A stretch of DNA of 64,000 bases from Nemania diffusa (Eukaryota > Ascomycota > Sordariomycetes > Xylariales > Xylariaceae), in NCBI GenBank assembly GCA_038501195.1, contig JBBPUQ010000002.1:5471001-5535000 (forward strand), in the 5' to 3' direction. A model generated the notes under the pieces. That model had not been told where the DNA came from. It saw nothing but the letters and a program-made list of their open reading frames with translations, and searched no databases. This document shows, piece by piece, positions 1 through 11,534 of this stretch (its first letter is position 1; each line of letters opens with the position of its first letter). Both the position numbers and the translations under genes were made by a program.

Positions 1-715
1 CTCGCCGGACCAGGTACACTACAGACGGCAGGATCCTAAATATGGGCGGAGTGGTGACAAGAAGTTCGACTGTCTCATTACATTGTCCCGCTAGATTTAG
101 ATTATCGACCAGTTCAAGAGAAGTGCCGAACGCCCATGTAAAGAACGCATCAAAGCTAAGAGCGGCAAAGTAAGTCTTAAAGTTGGGCTGTTGTTCTCTT
201 CCACTAGTGAGAACGTCGCACAGATGATCGATCTTTTTAATATTCAGAGACTCCGATGCCATGACATTTGACCAACAAAAGAATTGTATATATGCTGTCC
301 TTCTATGTTTGTGCAGGTCGTGACCAGGGGCACTGAATGATCCTTTCGTCGTTCCAAGAAAGGCAGAAAAGCTTGGGTGTCTATCCCTAACTGCTGGCTG
401 CGGTGCATATAGTTTATCGTGAAATTGAGCATCGCTAACAGAAATCTCATGGGGGGTAATCCGCACTATAGGGCCATATATCGAATGGAGTCTCCGGATG
501 TGAGGGGCGAACTGGGAGCCTCCTCTGTAGAGTATCTCATAATATACCTCATATAGACTTGTTGCAGCCGCCAGCCGAGGACCTGGGAACTTCGCGAGAG
601 GATGGAACGAAAGCCGATATATAATTCGGCCAATATAAAAGATAAGCCAAGCGATAGCTAGAAGTCTAAAGCTCAACAAGGAGCCGTCCTCACGATACAA
701 TAGAGACTGTATCAT
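1..715 (-). CDS. Cytochrome P450, N-terminal part (runs off the left edge)
   Basis: Haem-thiolate monooxygenase of the microsomal fungal type, probably oxidising a small hydrophobic product. The frame is open from the ATG at 715 to the window edge, giving 238 codons without a stop. A membrane anchor lies at about residues 14-32 (LLSFRLLAIAWLIFYIG), followed by the hinge and proline region YRLSFHPLAKFPGPRLAA. The B/C-helix stretch YAPQPAVRDRHPSFSAFLG, then HDLHKHRR, is typical of P450s in fungal terpenoid and mycotoxin pathways. The I-helix, ExxR and haem-cysteine motifs would lie to the left of the window, so functionality cannot be judged. It diverges from the terpene cyclase at 2002, with about 1.3 kb between the two starts. 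The inferred role is oxidising the cyclase product; the exact P450 family is not assigned. Confidence 0.9.
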   Translation of the reverse strand, partial: MIQSLLYREDGSLLSFRLLAIAWLIFYIGRIIYRLSFHPLAKFPGPRLAAATSLYEVYYEILYRGGSQFAPHIRRLHSIYGPIVRITPHEISVSDAQFHDKLYAPQPAVRDRHPSFSAFLGTTKGSFSAPGHDLHKHRRTAYIQFFCWSNVMASESLNIKKIDHLCDVLTSGREQQPNFKTYFAALSFDAFFTWAFGTSLELVDNLNLAGQCNETVELLVTTPPIFRILPSVVYLVRR

Positions 716-2001
716 TTTCGATTATAGTCCAAACAAAGTTCGATACCGAAAGCTTCATGGAAATATTGATAACTTTAGTTTATTTTGTATTGTAACTTAA
801 TACGCAGGATACTAGAGATTCTGCTAAGACCTTGTTATCACGCCCTCGATGGATGCTACCATGAAAATAAAGTCACAGCCCACAGCACGATTCGCTCTCA
901 TATCCTCTTTTGGAGCAACCATGTAGATCTCGCTTAGATCCTGTCTATTTCCATCGATGCCCAGTATGTATGCGGGCTGTGAAGCGATGTAACGGCGGGC
1001 GGGGCAAGATGCGGCGTAGATACAATAGTTCGCAATGTAGGTCTGAGGCACCTGGGCGCTAGCTGAGCTGAGCCTTGAATCTGAGGTAATACGTAAATCA
1101 AGAAGACCAGTTGGCCAGCTGCCGTTAGTGAAGCGGCGGCAGGCAAGAAGTCTCCCAAGACGATCAATACTACCTTCCTTCATGGAGAAACATACAGAAT
1201 CATATTGCCCTACACGAGTCGGCAGGGTAACACTAAGCAGCCTGCAGGAAGCAAAGTGGGGAGGGTATGGTGCGCGGTTGACGGGTTTTCCGCCATTCCG
1301 TTGAACATACGAACCTTTTTTTATAATGTGCTTTTTTGATCGCTTCTTTTATCCCCTAAACCCCCCTAGGATCGCTCTATTTGTAAGGCACATAGTTACA
1401 CACTCTTGTCGAGTTTGGCATAATAGTATTAAAGGTTTTACAAGGCTACCAACTCGGCCAACTCCTAAGCTAGACCTTCTGACCAGACCAGATTTTCTGG
1501 CTATATTAAACGTTGTAGCTACGTATCAAACATTAAAATTACTTTATTATTAACTCCAAACTTCTCATGTATGATATGAGCGGGTCATTATTATGTGATA
1601 TGATTTTTTCTAGTACTAGGTACTTGTAAGTTTAGCTACAGTAGACGATTAAATTAGGTTATTTTAACTAACTTGTTCCCAGCTGTTCTAATCCGCCCTA
1701 ACTAGGTATGTAGGTCCTCTTGCCTCGATCCACTAGGCTTGACCGCCAAGATATTGTTGGTACTATGGGGTATAATTATTAATGACCTACATACACCTCT
1801 CTCCCCCACTATTTTATATGAGCTGCATTTCTTCTCGTGAAAATCTCATGTCCGTATCGTCCCAGCTGTGGTTAGGTTCCTTGAAATATTATATGGTGAA
1901 GTTTATATATATAGGCTGTTTCATACAGGGAATATTTCTCATACTCTCACCCTTAATATGTTCTAAACGATTTCAGGTAGCTGAAGGTCGGCTTTCATAC
2001 G
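716..2001. other. Divergent intergenic region between the P450 and the terpene cyclase
   Basis: Shared upstream region of two divergent genes. It contains one open frame on the minus strand (1183 to 824, 119 codons, ATG start) that I do not recognise. That frame has no obvious signal peptide or domain, and it could be a small hypothetical gene or chance. From about 1320 to 1980 the DNA becomes A+T-richer and stop-rich. A branch-site-like TCTAAAC followed by TTTCAG at 1961-1976 could close an intron in the 5' UTR of the terpene cyclase; it cannot extend the coding region, because an in-frame TAG lies at 1978-1980. Confidence 0.4.
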
Positions 2002-3227
2002 ATGACCGCTATAATTTCAAACCAAGTTCCTCGGGAATTAAACTCTCGCATGACGAGAGACATGTTGCTTGACCAGTTGAAAGGGAGGACCATCTATCTT
2101 CCTTGTCTTAAGTCTATATTTCATGATTGGAAAGGAATCGCTACCGAAAATGTGAATCCTTGGCTTCAAACCCTCAGACAAACAGTAACTAAAAGGCTAG
2201 TCAGGTACGTGAGCTCACCCACACCCTCACATTTCACATAAATTAATTCCAATCACTGTAGCCTCGGGTTTGATGTAGAGAAGCAAAAGCGTCTTGAGGC
2301 TGCCGACTTTGCTCTTTTTACTGCACTCTGGTGGCCAGATGCTCAATTCGAACAACTTGAGATCCTTGCTTATCTTGTTATCTGGCTTTTCATCTGGGAT
2401 GACGAGATTGATGAGCCGAGTGGACATTATACAGAAGACTACACAGGTGCACAGTCATACAGAGACGCCACCCTAAATTTCGTGGGAGTCTGCCTCGGCC
2501 TAATACCCAAAGACTTGAGTCGGCTCCCACTAAATAACATAATCCAGAGTTTTGATGTTATCGGTTCATCATTGCGCAATTCCTATGATTCAAATCAGTG
2601 CCAGAGGTTCTATGACGAGATTGCCCAGTTTATGTCAGCATCCCGAGTAGAACAGAAATATCGATTGACAGGTAATCTTCCTACATTGGAAGAATACTGG
2701 GCTTTCCGACTTGGTACCAGCGCGGTGTATATCGGGACAGCCAGCGCCGAGTTCTCCCTAGGTATACGTCTCCTACCTCAGATCATGGGAAGCAAGTCGA
2801 TGAAAGCATTGTGGAGACAAACAAATATTATCATCTCCATTACAAACGATCTCTTGTCAATGCGGAAAGAGATGGAGCGAGGCTGCATTGACAGCTCAGT
2901 CCCTTTAGCTTTTGCCTCATCAGATGATATAGGGACAGTCATTTCACAATCACTACAACTCTTGCAAAGGGCAAAAGAACAGTTTGAACAAGCAGCAACA
3001 GCTCTAATCAGAGAAGCGAACCGAAACAACTGCGTAAAAGAAATCCAGAAGTTCATCGAGGTCCAGCAAAGTAATTGCGTTGGTAATCTTATTTGGAGGT
3101 GAGCCAAGAGGTGATGGTATGCATAGATATAATAACTCAATTACTGACAGCCGTTAGCCTCGAAACCAAACGCTATAACATGGCAGAGGTCACAAACGAA
3201 GACGGGAGTCACACATTCACACTGTAA
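2002..3227 (+). CDS. Class I terpene cyclase (sesquiterpene synthase type)
   Basis: Cyclises a linear prenyl diphosphate, most likely farnesyl diphosphate, using three Mg2+ ions. Three exons (2002-2204, 2262-3098, 3158-3227) join with matching phase and give 369 aa, a usual length for the family. Visible motifs are the aspartate-rich metal site WDDEID (D114, D115, D118), the NSE triad NDLLSMRKE (N263, S267, E271) and the C-terminal WSLETKRY carrying the RY pair (R352, Y353) that contacts diphosphate. The RY pair is seen only after removing the second intron (donor GTGAGC, acceptor TTAG); unspliced, the frame stops at 3100. The ATG at 2002 is the first after an in-frame TAG at 1978. The gene appears intact. 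Product identity cannot be read from sequence. The divergent P450 marks this as the edge of a terpenoid cluster that continues to the left. Confidence 0.93.
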
Positions 3228-4089
3228 CTTGAAAACAGTTCAACCGATCCACGCATCTACTTTCTGGTAGTCATCTATTTATTATGTTGGTTTATTTTCG
3301 TATCTGATCGACCATTTGAACTCAAGATTTAGATATGCAACAAATATAGCGGCTGAGGATACCAGGCGCAGGGAGACGCTTAGGTAGATAGTGAAAATAT
3401 GCCAGGAGATAAAGAAATTAGGCATTATAGGGGGTTTATATCCATGGTTTTAGCCATATATAAAGGATAGCTAGTTCTTCTTGGGGACCTAGAGGGTTGG
3501 GAATCAATTGAATCTATCTGTTGCGCTCTATACTGCCCTCTACTACACCCTTCTTCCTAGCTGCTACAGGTCTTCTATCCATTTCGTGACATAGCCCTCG
3601 AAAAAATACTGGTATAGAATTTAGATATTAGTATGTGCCTCTCCCAATAAAAACCCTCAGTTCCGGATACAACAGCATATAGGGCTGTAATAGAACCTAC
3701 CGAGGCCGAAATAGAGTAACGGGCGGCTAGTGGCCAACGCGACCAGTGTAGTTTGAAGGAACGAGGGCTTTAGTTGGAGGGACGACGAATTTCAGACTCA
3801 AAATATAAAAGAAAAGACCAACATTATGAGTTATCACCCATCAATGCCCTCACTCCCTTATTAATGCAATAAATAAGTTGGGCTCTTCACATCGAAGATT
3901 CAGTGGGGAAATGCCGCGTTTTCAATTGCTTAGATACCAAAGAATGTCTTGATTCCTTTTCTATTCATCTGGTCCACCCAAGCCTTTCTATGAAATGTGT
4001 CTTCCAAGAGACATTTCCGGAATTATAGAGCAAATTCCACCGAGTGGTGCATAGGAGACTGGTACTGAAGCCAAGAAATATGCATCCTC
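3228..4089. other. Intergenic, with a short element relic
   Basis: No gene is seen. The stretch holds the short repeat-bounded element at 3451-3596 and otherwise stop-rich unique-looking DNA between the 3' ends of the convergent terpene cyclase and coiled-coil genes. Confidence 0.4.
3451..3596 (-). mobile_element. Possible short solo LTR, about 136 bp
   Basis: On the minus strand the element begins TGTCACGAAATGGA at 3591 and runs to about 3456. It is flanked by the 5-bp direct repeat TAGCC (plus strand 3451-3455 and 3592-3596), which looks like a target duplication. The distal end does not show the canonical CA; C-to-T decay may have removed it. The TGTCACGAAAT terminus is shared with the element at 36084-36187. 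Reading it as a solo LTR is inference; no internal region is present. Confidence 0.4.
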
Positions 4090-4848
4090 TCACATCCCCG
4101 GAGCGGCAAGAGCGGCGATTTCAGCAGCAACTTGTTTCTAGAGCAGTAAAAAGTCAGTAATTTAGACCTCGAGGACACACACAATAGAATCATCTGTCCC
4201 GGGGAGCTGGCGGGCGTCAGTGGAACATTGGACTAACCTCCAGGTCACGTAATTGAAACATGCCAATTGTGACAGCATCCTGAAGTTGATTCAAGTAGCC
4301 CTGTAGCTCTTTGGTTTTTTCCTCCAAGGCTTCGAGTCTGGTCATCTCCTTTACCTATCGTATCAGTTGCTGTGGACTACACGACTTCAGGGGAAAATGT
4401 GGTATTGTACCTTCTGTTTCTATTGTGAGTATTCGAATAAGGAGTAGTTATTGCGGGACATGTTAGAACTCACGGGTGGCTCCTCCTCAACCTTTTCATT
4501 CTGTACCACTTCTTGCTGTGCCGGCGCTTCAAATGCAGCAATAATAGCCTTTAATTTCCGCTCCTTGATTAACGCGGCATCGCGTTCGTTTGCGGGCTAT
4601 TGATGTGTGTCAGTGCACGGCAATCATATTTCTGCTTCTTAGGGGCCATCGCCATGCCTTCGCTTCTACATCACTATTCTGCCTCTTTCTCTTGGGAATT
4701 TTCTTGGGGGAAGTGGTAGTAGCTTGTGTACCAATTCCAAACTTTTGATTCAATTAGCATACAGCGAATTTTAGTGGGCATAATAATATAGGGGCTATTG
4801 ACTTACCAGGGACTCGGTGGGAGTGGCGCGGAGATTAGGAAGAGACAT
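4090..4848 (-). CDS. Small coiled-coil protein, multi-exon, with a 9-nt microexon
   Basis: Unrecognised protein of about 136 aa. The model on the minus strand has six exons: 4848-4807, 4741-4670, 4596-4474, 4419-4411, 4354-4238 and 4137-4090. All junctions fall in phase 0 with GT-AG borders. The second donor (GTAGAA at 4669) is weak and is the least certain junction. The product begins MSLPNLRATPTESLFGIG. It carries a basic patch, SPKKIPKRKRQ, that looks like a nuclear localisation signal. Next comes an Ala/Glu-rich helix (KERKLKAIIAAFEA), then a heptad-like helix (MTRLEALEEKTKELQGYLNQ), ending KQVAAEIAALAAPGM. Exon 4 is only nine bases, encoding KQK. Every exon is under 125 nt. The helix pattern and clean phasing favour a real gene; function is unknown and a nuclear role is inference from the basic patch. 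Confidence 0.6.
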
Positions 4849-6676
4849 TGTGGTAGCGGTGATGGCTAGAAGGGGTGAATGAAGAATAGATGAGACGGTT
4901 ATCTAACAAGGCGGAAGAGAGGCTGAAGCTGAGTTCAAGTAAAAACGCGGGCTTGAATAGGCTAAGAAATCAGTCTAGTGTAGGAAAAAGTAGACCTTGC
5001 AGGCTTACCATGTGAAGTTGATAAAAGCTCCTTAGGCCTACTGTAGAGAGTAAACGTTAAGGAGGTACCTTACTTAGGTACTAACATAGGAAGGTACCTG
5101 AGTCTCCCTGGAATAATGGCTTGAGGTATCTACAGTAGGTACTTAGCTAATCAGGCACACACCTGAGGATAGATTCAATTACTTACATGTAGGCTAGGAA
5201 GTTGAGATGTATGAATACCTTCCCTACCTTTAAGTACCTACGTACTTACCGGCCTAAGCCTTTAGTTGTTTGCCAGCCCTCCCTTCCAGTTATTTCGTGA
5301 TATTTTAACATAAACGACCCTAATCGTATTGGGAGCATGCAAGTCTTCCAAACCTTCTTCGTTTATGCATAATTCATAAGAAAAAATGGCTTAGGAGATC
5401 ACAGGAATACGTATGTAAGTAATTAGGTAGTAATAAACCAGACTTCAGTGCACAGAAATAGGCAAGTAGTTACGTAGATATATTGAATCTATGAACCGAT
5501 GTCTAGATCGCTAGTACCAGTATAAACGAAAAGATTCTACTATCATTAAGATAGTTTAGTTCCTTCTTGCATGGTAATCTGTATTGAGACAAAGCCTTGG
5601 CGTGGATACAAGGGGGGTTAATATTAACTGACAAGAGCTTCCGATCAACGTAAGCATAAACAGCTCCATCGATCGGTCATTAGTCTAGTAAAAACTATTG
5701 TTGAAACCGTAGAGCAGAAGAAATTCTGGAATGCCTTCCATGGCTATTACAGGCTTGTATATACTCAGAATTGGCGACATGTTGGTGTTCATTATTTATG
5801 ACGACGGGCTTAGTCCAGGTACTTCTGGTAAAGAGCTAATATTATTATGTACTAAATTCATTTGTTGACATTATCTCTTAGCTTTTCATGATGGGTACTT
5901 AGGGATATGTTGTAGTCATCGCGCAGCTCCTTTTCATATATTCTGCTCAACCATCGCCGGATCTTATTCTTTCCCCTTTTTGTCTGTGTGTTTTCATTTC
6001 TGAGGTACATTCTAATCCTTAACTTACACTCACCTTTCCCATGTTCCTTCTATGCAGCGGTAAGAGCAAATCGCAGTGGTGTACATTATGACAGCTCTAA
6101 CAGTACCTTCTAGGTTAGCTCTATTTGTAGGTTTCGATATATATAGTCCTCCAGTCCACAACAGAAACTCTATAAATGCTTAGAAATCAATCGACTTTTT
6201 TATCAACCCCTATACCTATGTATGAAGGCCCATCCATACACCTTGTGCACCCCTTTTCTCTATTATTATGTTATACCCATCATTTACCTAGATTTATATT
6301 CACAAATTCCCTCAATTCGTCGTCATCGTATAGACCGAAATCGGATATTCCAAGACTCTCAATGTTTACGTGGTTATTCTCGAATCTTGGCTCCGGGGTA
6401 TGGATCTAGATGCGTTCCATCCATCTTATCTGTCCAACCTTCCTCAACCATACTTATTTATCCTGCCAACCAAATTCAACCCCAGGGACTTTAACCTCGT
6501 CTAGCTTCGCTGTTTTTTAAACACCTCACTCGGCAAAAGTCGATATTAATTACCCGCCCGCTAATTATATAAGCCTAAGCCCAATATAACTCGCAGCTTC
6601 GAAAACCATTTGGTATATGCATGCCCTCTAAGACATTGTAAGACTTTTGGACAGTTGGGCCATATCTTGATTGACC
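4849..6676. other. Intergenic, rich in TACCTAGGTA-like words
   Basis: No recognised gene. From about 5040 to 5260 the sequence is crowded with short words built from GGTACCT, TAGGTAC and TACCTAC, a low-complexity texture common in promoters and spacers of some fungi. Two overlapping open frames at 6176-6494 are low-complexity and match nothing I know. The last 150 bases are the presumed promoter of the GH93-like gene. Confidence 0.4.
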
Positions 6677-8044
6677 ATGCGGCTCCAGAACATCACTATC
6701 GGCCTAACCGGGATTCTGTCGCTGTCAGCAGCTTCGGTGAGCCCAACCCCTGTCGAGAAACGACAGACTCCGACAATCTCCAACCGTGTCATCTTCTCCC
6801 CGCCGTCCAACGCTCGGTGGGTAGACCCTCGCGTGCTGTACGCTAGGGCCGTGCAGCTTCAGTCCGGCGCCTTAATCGCCACCTGGGAGAACTACTCGCC
6901 GGAGCCACCTAAGGTGTATTTCCCCATCTACAGGTCGACGGACGCGGGTGCGTCTTGGACTCAGATCAGTAAAGTCGAGGACACAGTCAACGGATGGGGT
7001 CTACGATACCAGCCGTTCCTGTACCAGTTGCCGGTTGCTATCGGAAGTTTCCCAGCTGGCACTCTGCTTGTTGCTGGCAACAGCATCCCGACAAACCTGA
7101 GCAAGACCAAGATCGATATCTACGCGAGTAAAGATGACGGCGTGACTTGGTCTTTTGTCAGTAGTGTCGCTAGTGGCGGAGTGGCTCAGCCAGTGAACGG
7201 ACAGACGCCTGTGTGGGAGCCACTGCTCATGTGGGTTGATGTCCGTACCAACTTTCGGATGAGTTGCTTATGAGATAATGCTGTGACAGGGTCTATAACG
7301 ATCAGCTCATTTGTTACTATTCGGATCAGCGTGACAGCAAATACGGGCAGAAGCTTGTTCACCAGACAACTACAGACCTGAAGACGTGGAGCTCCATCGT
7401 CGACGACGTGCATGAAGCCAATAGCTATGCGGCGAGACCCGGCATGCCTGCGATCACCAAACTCCCCAACAGTAACTACATTTTCGCTTACGAAGTGAGT
7501 GCCCTAAGTTGTGTTTTACGTTGAAGAATTGGTCCTGACCCCTGGGAATCTCATACACTGGCGAAATTGATTCGACTCTAGATCCCCATTTGATCTTCAT
7601 TTTACGTCTCAACTCAAGAGGGACTCGTGACTGACGTGTATCCCCTCGCAGGCCTGCGGGACCGATGGGTGCCGAGTTCATTACCGATTGACGAGCAATC
7701 CACTCGGTGTACTATCAGCGTCAAGTTACACGTTGCGGTCAACGACTGGGGCTACTACGACTAGCTCGCCATTCGTAGTCTGGTCGAGTGTCGGCGGAAC
7801 CAACGGTACCATCATTCTCAGCGGAGGCAGCGCGTCAAACATCTTCGTCAACCAGAAGCTAGGCGACCCCAACTCATGGGTTGAGCATGCCACACCGCAG
7901 CCAAATGCGTATGCGCGGAGCATGGCGCTGTTTCTCAATGATGACAGCAAAATGTTAATTATAGGTGCTGGGCGTTTGCCCCCTAGTAGTTCGAACTATG
8001 TCAGTGTAAGCGTTATCGATTTGAAGGCGACTATAGGCCAATGA
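6677..8044 (+). CDS. Secreted BNR/Asp-box beta-propeller, GH93-like (exo-arabinanase type)
   Basis: Three exons (6677-7230, 7290-7494, 7652-8044) join in phase and give 383 aa. The N-terminus MRLQNITIGLTGILSLSAASV is a signal peptide, followed by a KR Kex2-type processing site near residue 27. Two Asp-box motifs are visible, STDAGASW and SKDDGVTW, which mark the sialidase-type propeller. Further landmarks are NGWGLRYQPFLYQLP, TPVWEPLLMVYNDQL and CYYSDQRD. The last two are joined only after removal of the 59-nt first intron. Length and these blocks fit family GH93, whose members release arabinobiose from alpha-1,5-arabinan, so a plant cell-wall role is likely. A generic BNR-repeat protein is the alternative. 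An ATG two codons upstream (6671) is also in frame. No damage is seen. Confidence 0.75.
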
Positions 8045-9057
8045 GGAACAAGCGTGTCTATTCTTCCTTGATTTGGTTGGGCTCAACTATGTACCGTAGG
8101 CAAGTAGGGAGGGAGCTCAAACTAGGATTTATTTTTAAACACGATGTATGCGTACCGGAAACTAGGTATAATTACCTATATCGTCTTCTACGCTGTACTC
8201 CGTATGATAATGAAGGCCCAATATGGTTAGCTTTTCGTAGGTGCTTGGCTAATTATAGATATATACCTTGTTGATTTGGTAACCAGAGTGATGGTCTCTT
8301 ACTGATCCCAACAGTGCGAGTTCACTGGCTCACTCGTGCTCTTATGCTTTATACCCACGAAATTCGGCTCAAAAATATAGTTTTGATACTCTACTAAGTG
8401 ATTGATCTGGCATGGACTCTAATATCTTAAGATGCGATTAGCTACAGCTCAGTCTTCACGGCTCGCACGCAGTGAACGTTAGCGCCTATCTGTATAAACC
8501 CTGGGAACGAAATGGGGAAGGGAGCAAGGGTTAAGAACATTACAGTGCAAATTTGGGGTGCAAATATCCCCTCAAGCAACCAGGCCCATGATTGGATGCT
8601 GAGGAACTCTCAAATAATAATTGCAAATTATGTGACAGGTTATCAATGCTAAGGGGGTTAACGCCGGTAGGTGCCTGTGAATAATCGAGCAAAGCCCAAC
8701 GCGTTTAGCCGCCTGACGTACGCATCGTATTATATGAGCCATGATTTTATTAGGCCCTGCTACTCAACTGTGGCAGACTTTTTGATAATGATTTCTGCAG
8801 GAAAAAACTGGTCGTTATGACGGCGTCGTAAGATTGGCTGTTGAACCGAATTCACGCCACACCCGTAAACTCCTACCACAACCCTTGAATACCACACCTG
8901 TACCCCAATCCCTGGCGTATCAATCATGCAGGCTTTTGGCCCCATGCCTCCCAATGGTCTGATATTTCCTTTAAAGCGACGGCGTCGGACATGGTTTTTA
9001 CAAAACCAGAGCGTTATAACTATGTTTCCTTAAAGCGACCGCCTCCTAACAACAACT
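8045..9057. other. Intergenic, no gene seen
   Basis: About 1 kb between the GH93-like gene and the HET gene. Short chance open frames only. An imperfect repeat, TTAAAGCGACGGCGTC and TTAAAGCGACCGCCTC (about 8970-9045), lies just upstream of the HET start and could be regulatory, but nothing identifies it. Confidence 0.35.
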
Positions 9058-11172
9058 ATGAGTGGCATCATCGTGTGGGACTATCCCACCGCCCCAACTC
9101 TCTGTCATTGTCAACCTTTCCATAGAAACTGTGACCCTGCTACGTGCTCACAGGCAAGGTTTGGTTTTGTAGCGCCAGTGACTTCTCTCAAAAACTTGCG
9201 CAAGAGCGGCGAGGCCGGCTGTCCAACATGCGCAACCATTACTAACGCCCTCTCAGTCCCCGGCATCAAACAGATATGGCAAAGGTCTATCAAGCCTGCC
9301 TTCCAGACTCCACAATATGGATTAATCAGGGCGTTGCGCGATGACGAAGAAGAGATATTTGTAGAATTATACTGTGTAAACCACGGGACCGAGCGGAGAA
9401 TCTTGCGAACACGGGCATCCGAAACTTCGGAAGATTGGAGACACTTCAACATATGGGACGAGAGGCCTTCTGGTGAGAAAATTACTACTGAAGCTAGGTG
9501 CTTTCATCACCAAACTAACCGCGCCCCAGACCAGCAAGATGATCGCTGCCGGGCTTTCCCTGGACTGAAACTGGGCCCCGTGGAGCACACCGCCTCGGCA
9601 CGTAGCATGGAACAGCTGAAGGAGTGGCTTAGAGTCTGCTCTGAGACACACAAATGCTATGCGACTGAGGACCCGGTTCTACCAACACGCGTCGTCCAGG
9701 TTACGGTAAGGTTACGCGTCCAAATGCTGTATGAGGAAATAGTGCAGCCATACTAAGAGAGCTTACATTAGGAGGACCAAATTCGAGTTGTCGATACTGC
9801 AGGTAGGAAGGGTCAATATATGACTCTGAGCCACAAATGGGGTGACGACGAGGAGTTCAGATTAACCCGATTTAATATGGACTTTATGAAAGGCACCATC
9901 CCTTGGGATGCCGTGCCAAAGACATACCAAGAGGCTATAGAGGTTACTCGGCGTCTCGGTATCAAGTACATCTGGATCGACTCTCTCTGCATCGTGCAAG
10001 ATGATACGGAGGACTGGCGCAAGGAGGCCGGGGCGATGAAGTTAGTATATGGCAACTCGTACTTGAATATAGCAGCCGTTCGAGCTATAGATTCCTACGG
10101 GAGTCTATTTGTGTCGAGTAACCTAGACGCTCAGTACCCGGCCCAGCAGGTGCCCCAAGCACCCGGCATACAAATCCGACCCCAGCCCCATAAGACGCAC
10201 TGGCACTTCGGCAGTAATTACTACTCCGTCGGTGAAACCCCGCTGCTTCAACGGGGCTGGGTCCTGCAGGAGCGCATCCTCTCGCCGCGGGTCGTGTACT
10301 TCGACACCGACGAGCTGAAGTGGGAGTGCCAGGCCGGGTGCGATTGCCAGTGTGGTAGCATGACGGTGATATCGAACTTCAAGTTCGACTTTCATAGGTC
10401 CTTTGGGCGCGATGACCAACCCCTGCCATACCAGTGGATGCGCATCAGCGAGAGGTACTCGACTCTAAAGTTCACATACAACAGCGACCGACTAGTAGCG
10501 TTAGCGGGGATCGCCGAGCTAGGGGTCCAATCTGGCAGAGGGGGTAGATACCTGGCCGGACTGTGGGAGCACAATCTCGCTCACCAGCTATGCTGGAAAG
10601 TTTACCCTCATTACAAAAAGCCTGACACATATTTTGCCCCCAGCTGGTCGTGGCTTTCGTTGTTCGGAGTAGTGTCATTTGAGAATCGTATGGACTATCA
10701 GTCGGACTGGTCGAAGATCGATGTCGAGATTCTAGAGGCAACTTGCACAACTGTAGACGGAGCTGTTCCAACCACCAGCTCGAGCCCTCTACTAGGTTCC
10801 ATACGACTAAAGGGTCGGGGTTCTAGAATGCGAGCTAAATTATCGAGCTTCGTCTCCGAAGACCATGCGCCGTCCTACGAATTGCGAACAGAGGGTAACG
10901 GCGAGGGGGAGCACGTTGCCTGGGTTTGGGCAGACTATTTAATGACTAAAGATGAAGCCAGCGCCATTACGGAAGTCTTCCTATTATTTTGGGGCAATGT
11001 GGCGAATATGAACTTCACATTCTTTGTTCTCAAGCCAGTCTCAGCGGGAAGTCGTAAATTTGAAAGACTTGGGATGATCGACTTTCCGGAGGGGAGCAAT
11101 GACCACCAATGGGCAAGCAGGGACAAGATGTTGGCACTTTGTACACCGGACGATAATATCGTCCTAGTCTAG
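9058..11172 (+). CDS. HET-domain (heterokaryon incompatibility) protein
   Basis: Two exons (9058-9705, 9772-11172) joined in phase 0 across a 66-nt intron give 682 aa. The N-terminal 216 residues include a Cys-rich start (CHCQPFHRNCDPATCSQ and CPTCATI). The HET domain follows: YMTLSHKWG, then the core YIWIDSLCIVQDD, then DWRKEAGAMKLVYGNSYLNIAA, which are the three conserved blocks of the family. Downstream is LLQRGWVLQERILSPRVVYF, the usual post-HET block. HET proteins trigger cell death or growth arrest on recognition of non-self; whether this copy acts as an incompatibility gene cannot be told. The C-terminal 250 residues show no recognised domain. The gene looks intact and is not obviously paired with a neighbour. 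Confidence 0.93.
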
Positions 11173-11534
11173 ATCAGAATGAATAATGTACAGTGCACAT
11201 ATGCATAAGAAGGACATGGAAAGTGAAATATAACCACAGACTAAAGTCCCCTCTCCAACTTCACCCACCTATCGTGACCTGATGTTTCCTGTAATTTCGA
11301 ATATATGAAGCATCAAGACGAGCTAGAATGCCCAGCGATAGCTAGGTAGTTTCGGAGATAGGCCTCTTAACTTCCGTGAATCAGACGGTACCTAGTCAGT
11401 TCATCACGGATTTAACGCCCTTCCACCGACACTCCCACGTTACCTATTCTCGATGTTGCAGTGTATATATGAGTTAAGAAGCTCTGTCTTTCCCTCGCCT
11501 CAACCGATAGGTTATAATCAAATAAGCAAGCAAT
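11173..11534. other. Intergenic, no gene seen
   Basis: Short spacer between the HET gene and the SnoaL-like gene. It presumably holds the terminator of the first and the promoter of the second; no specific motif is recognised. Confidence 0.3.
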
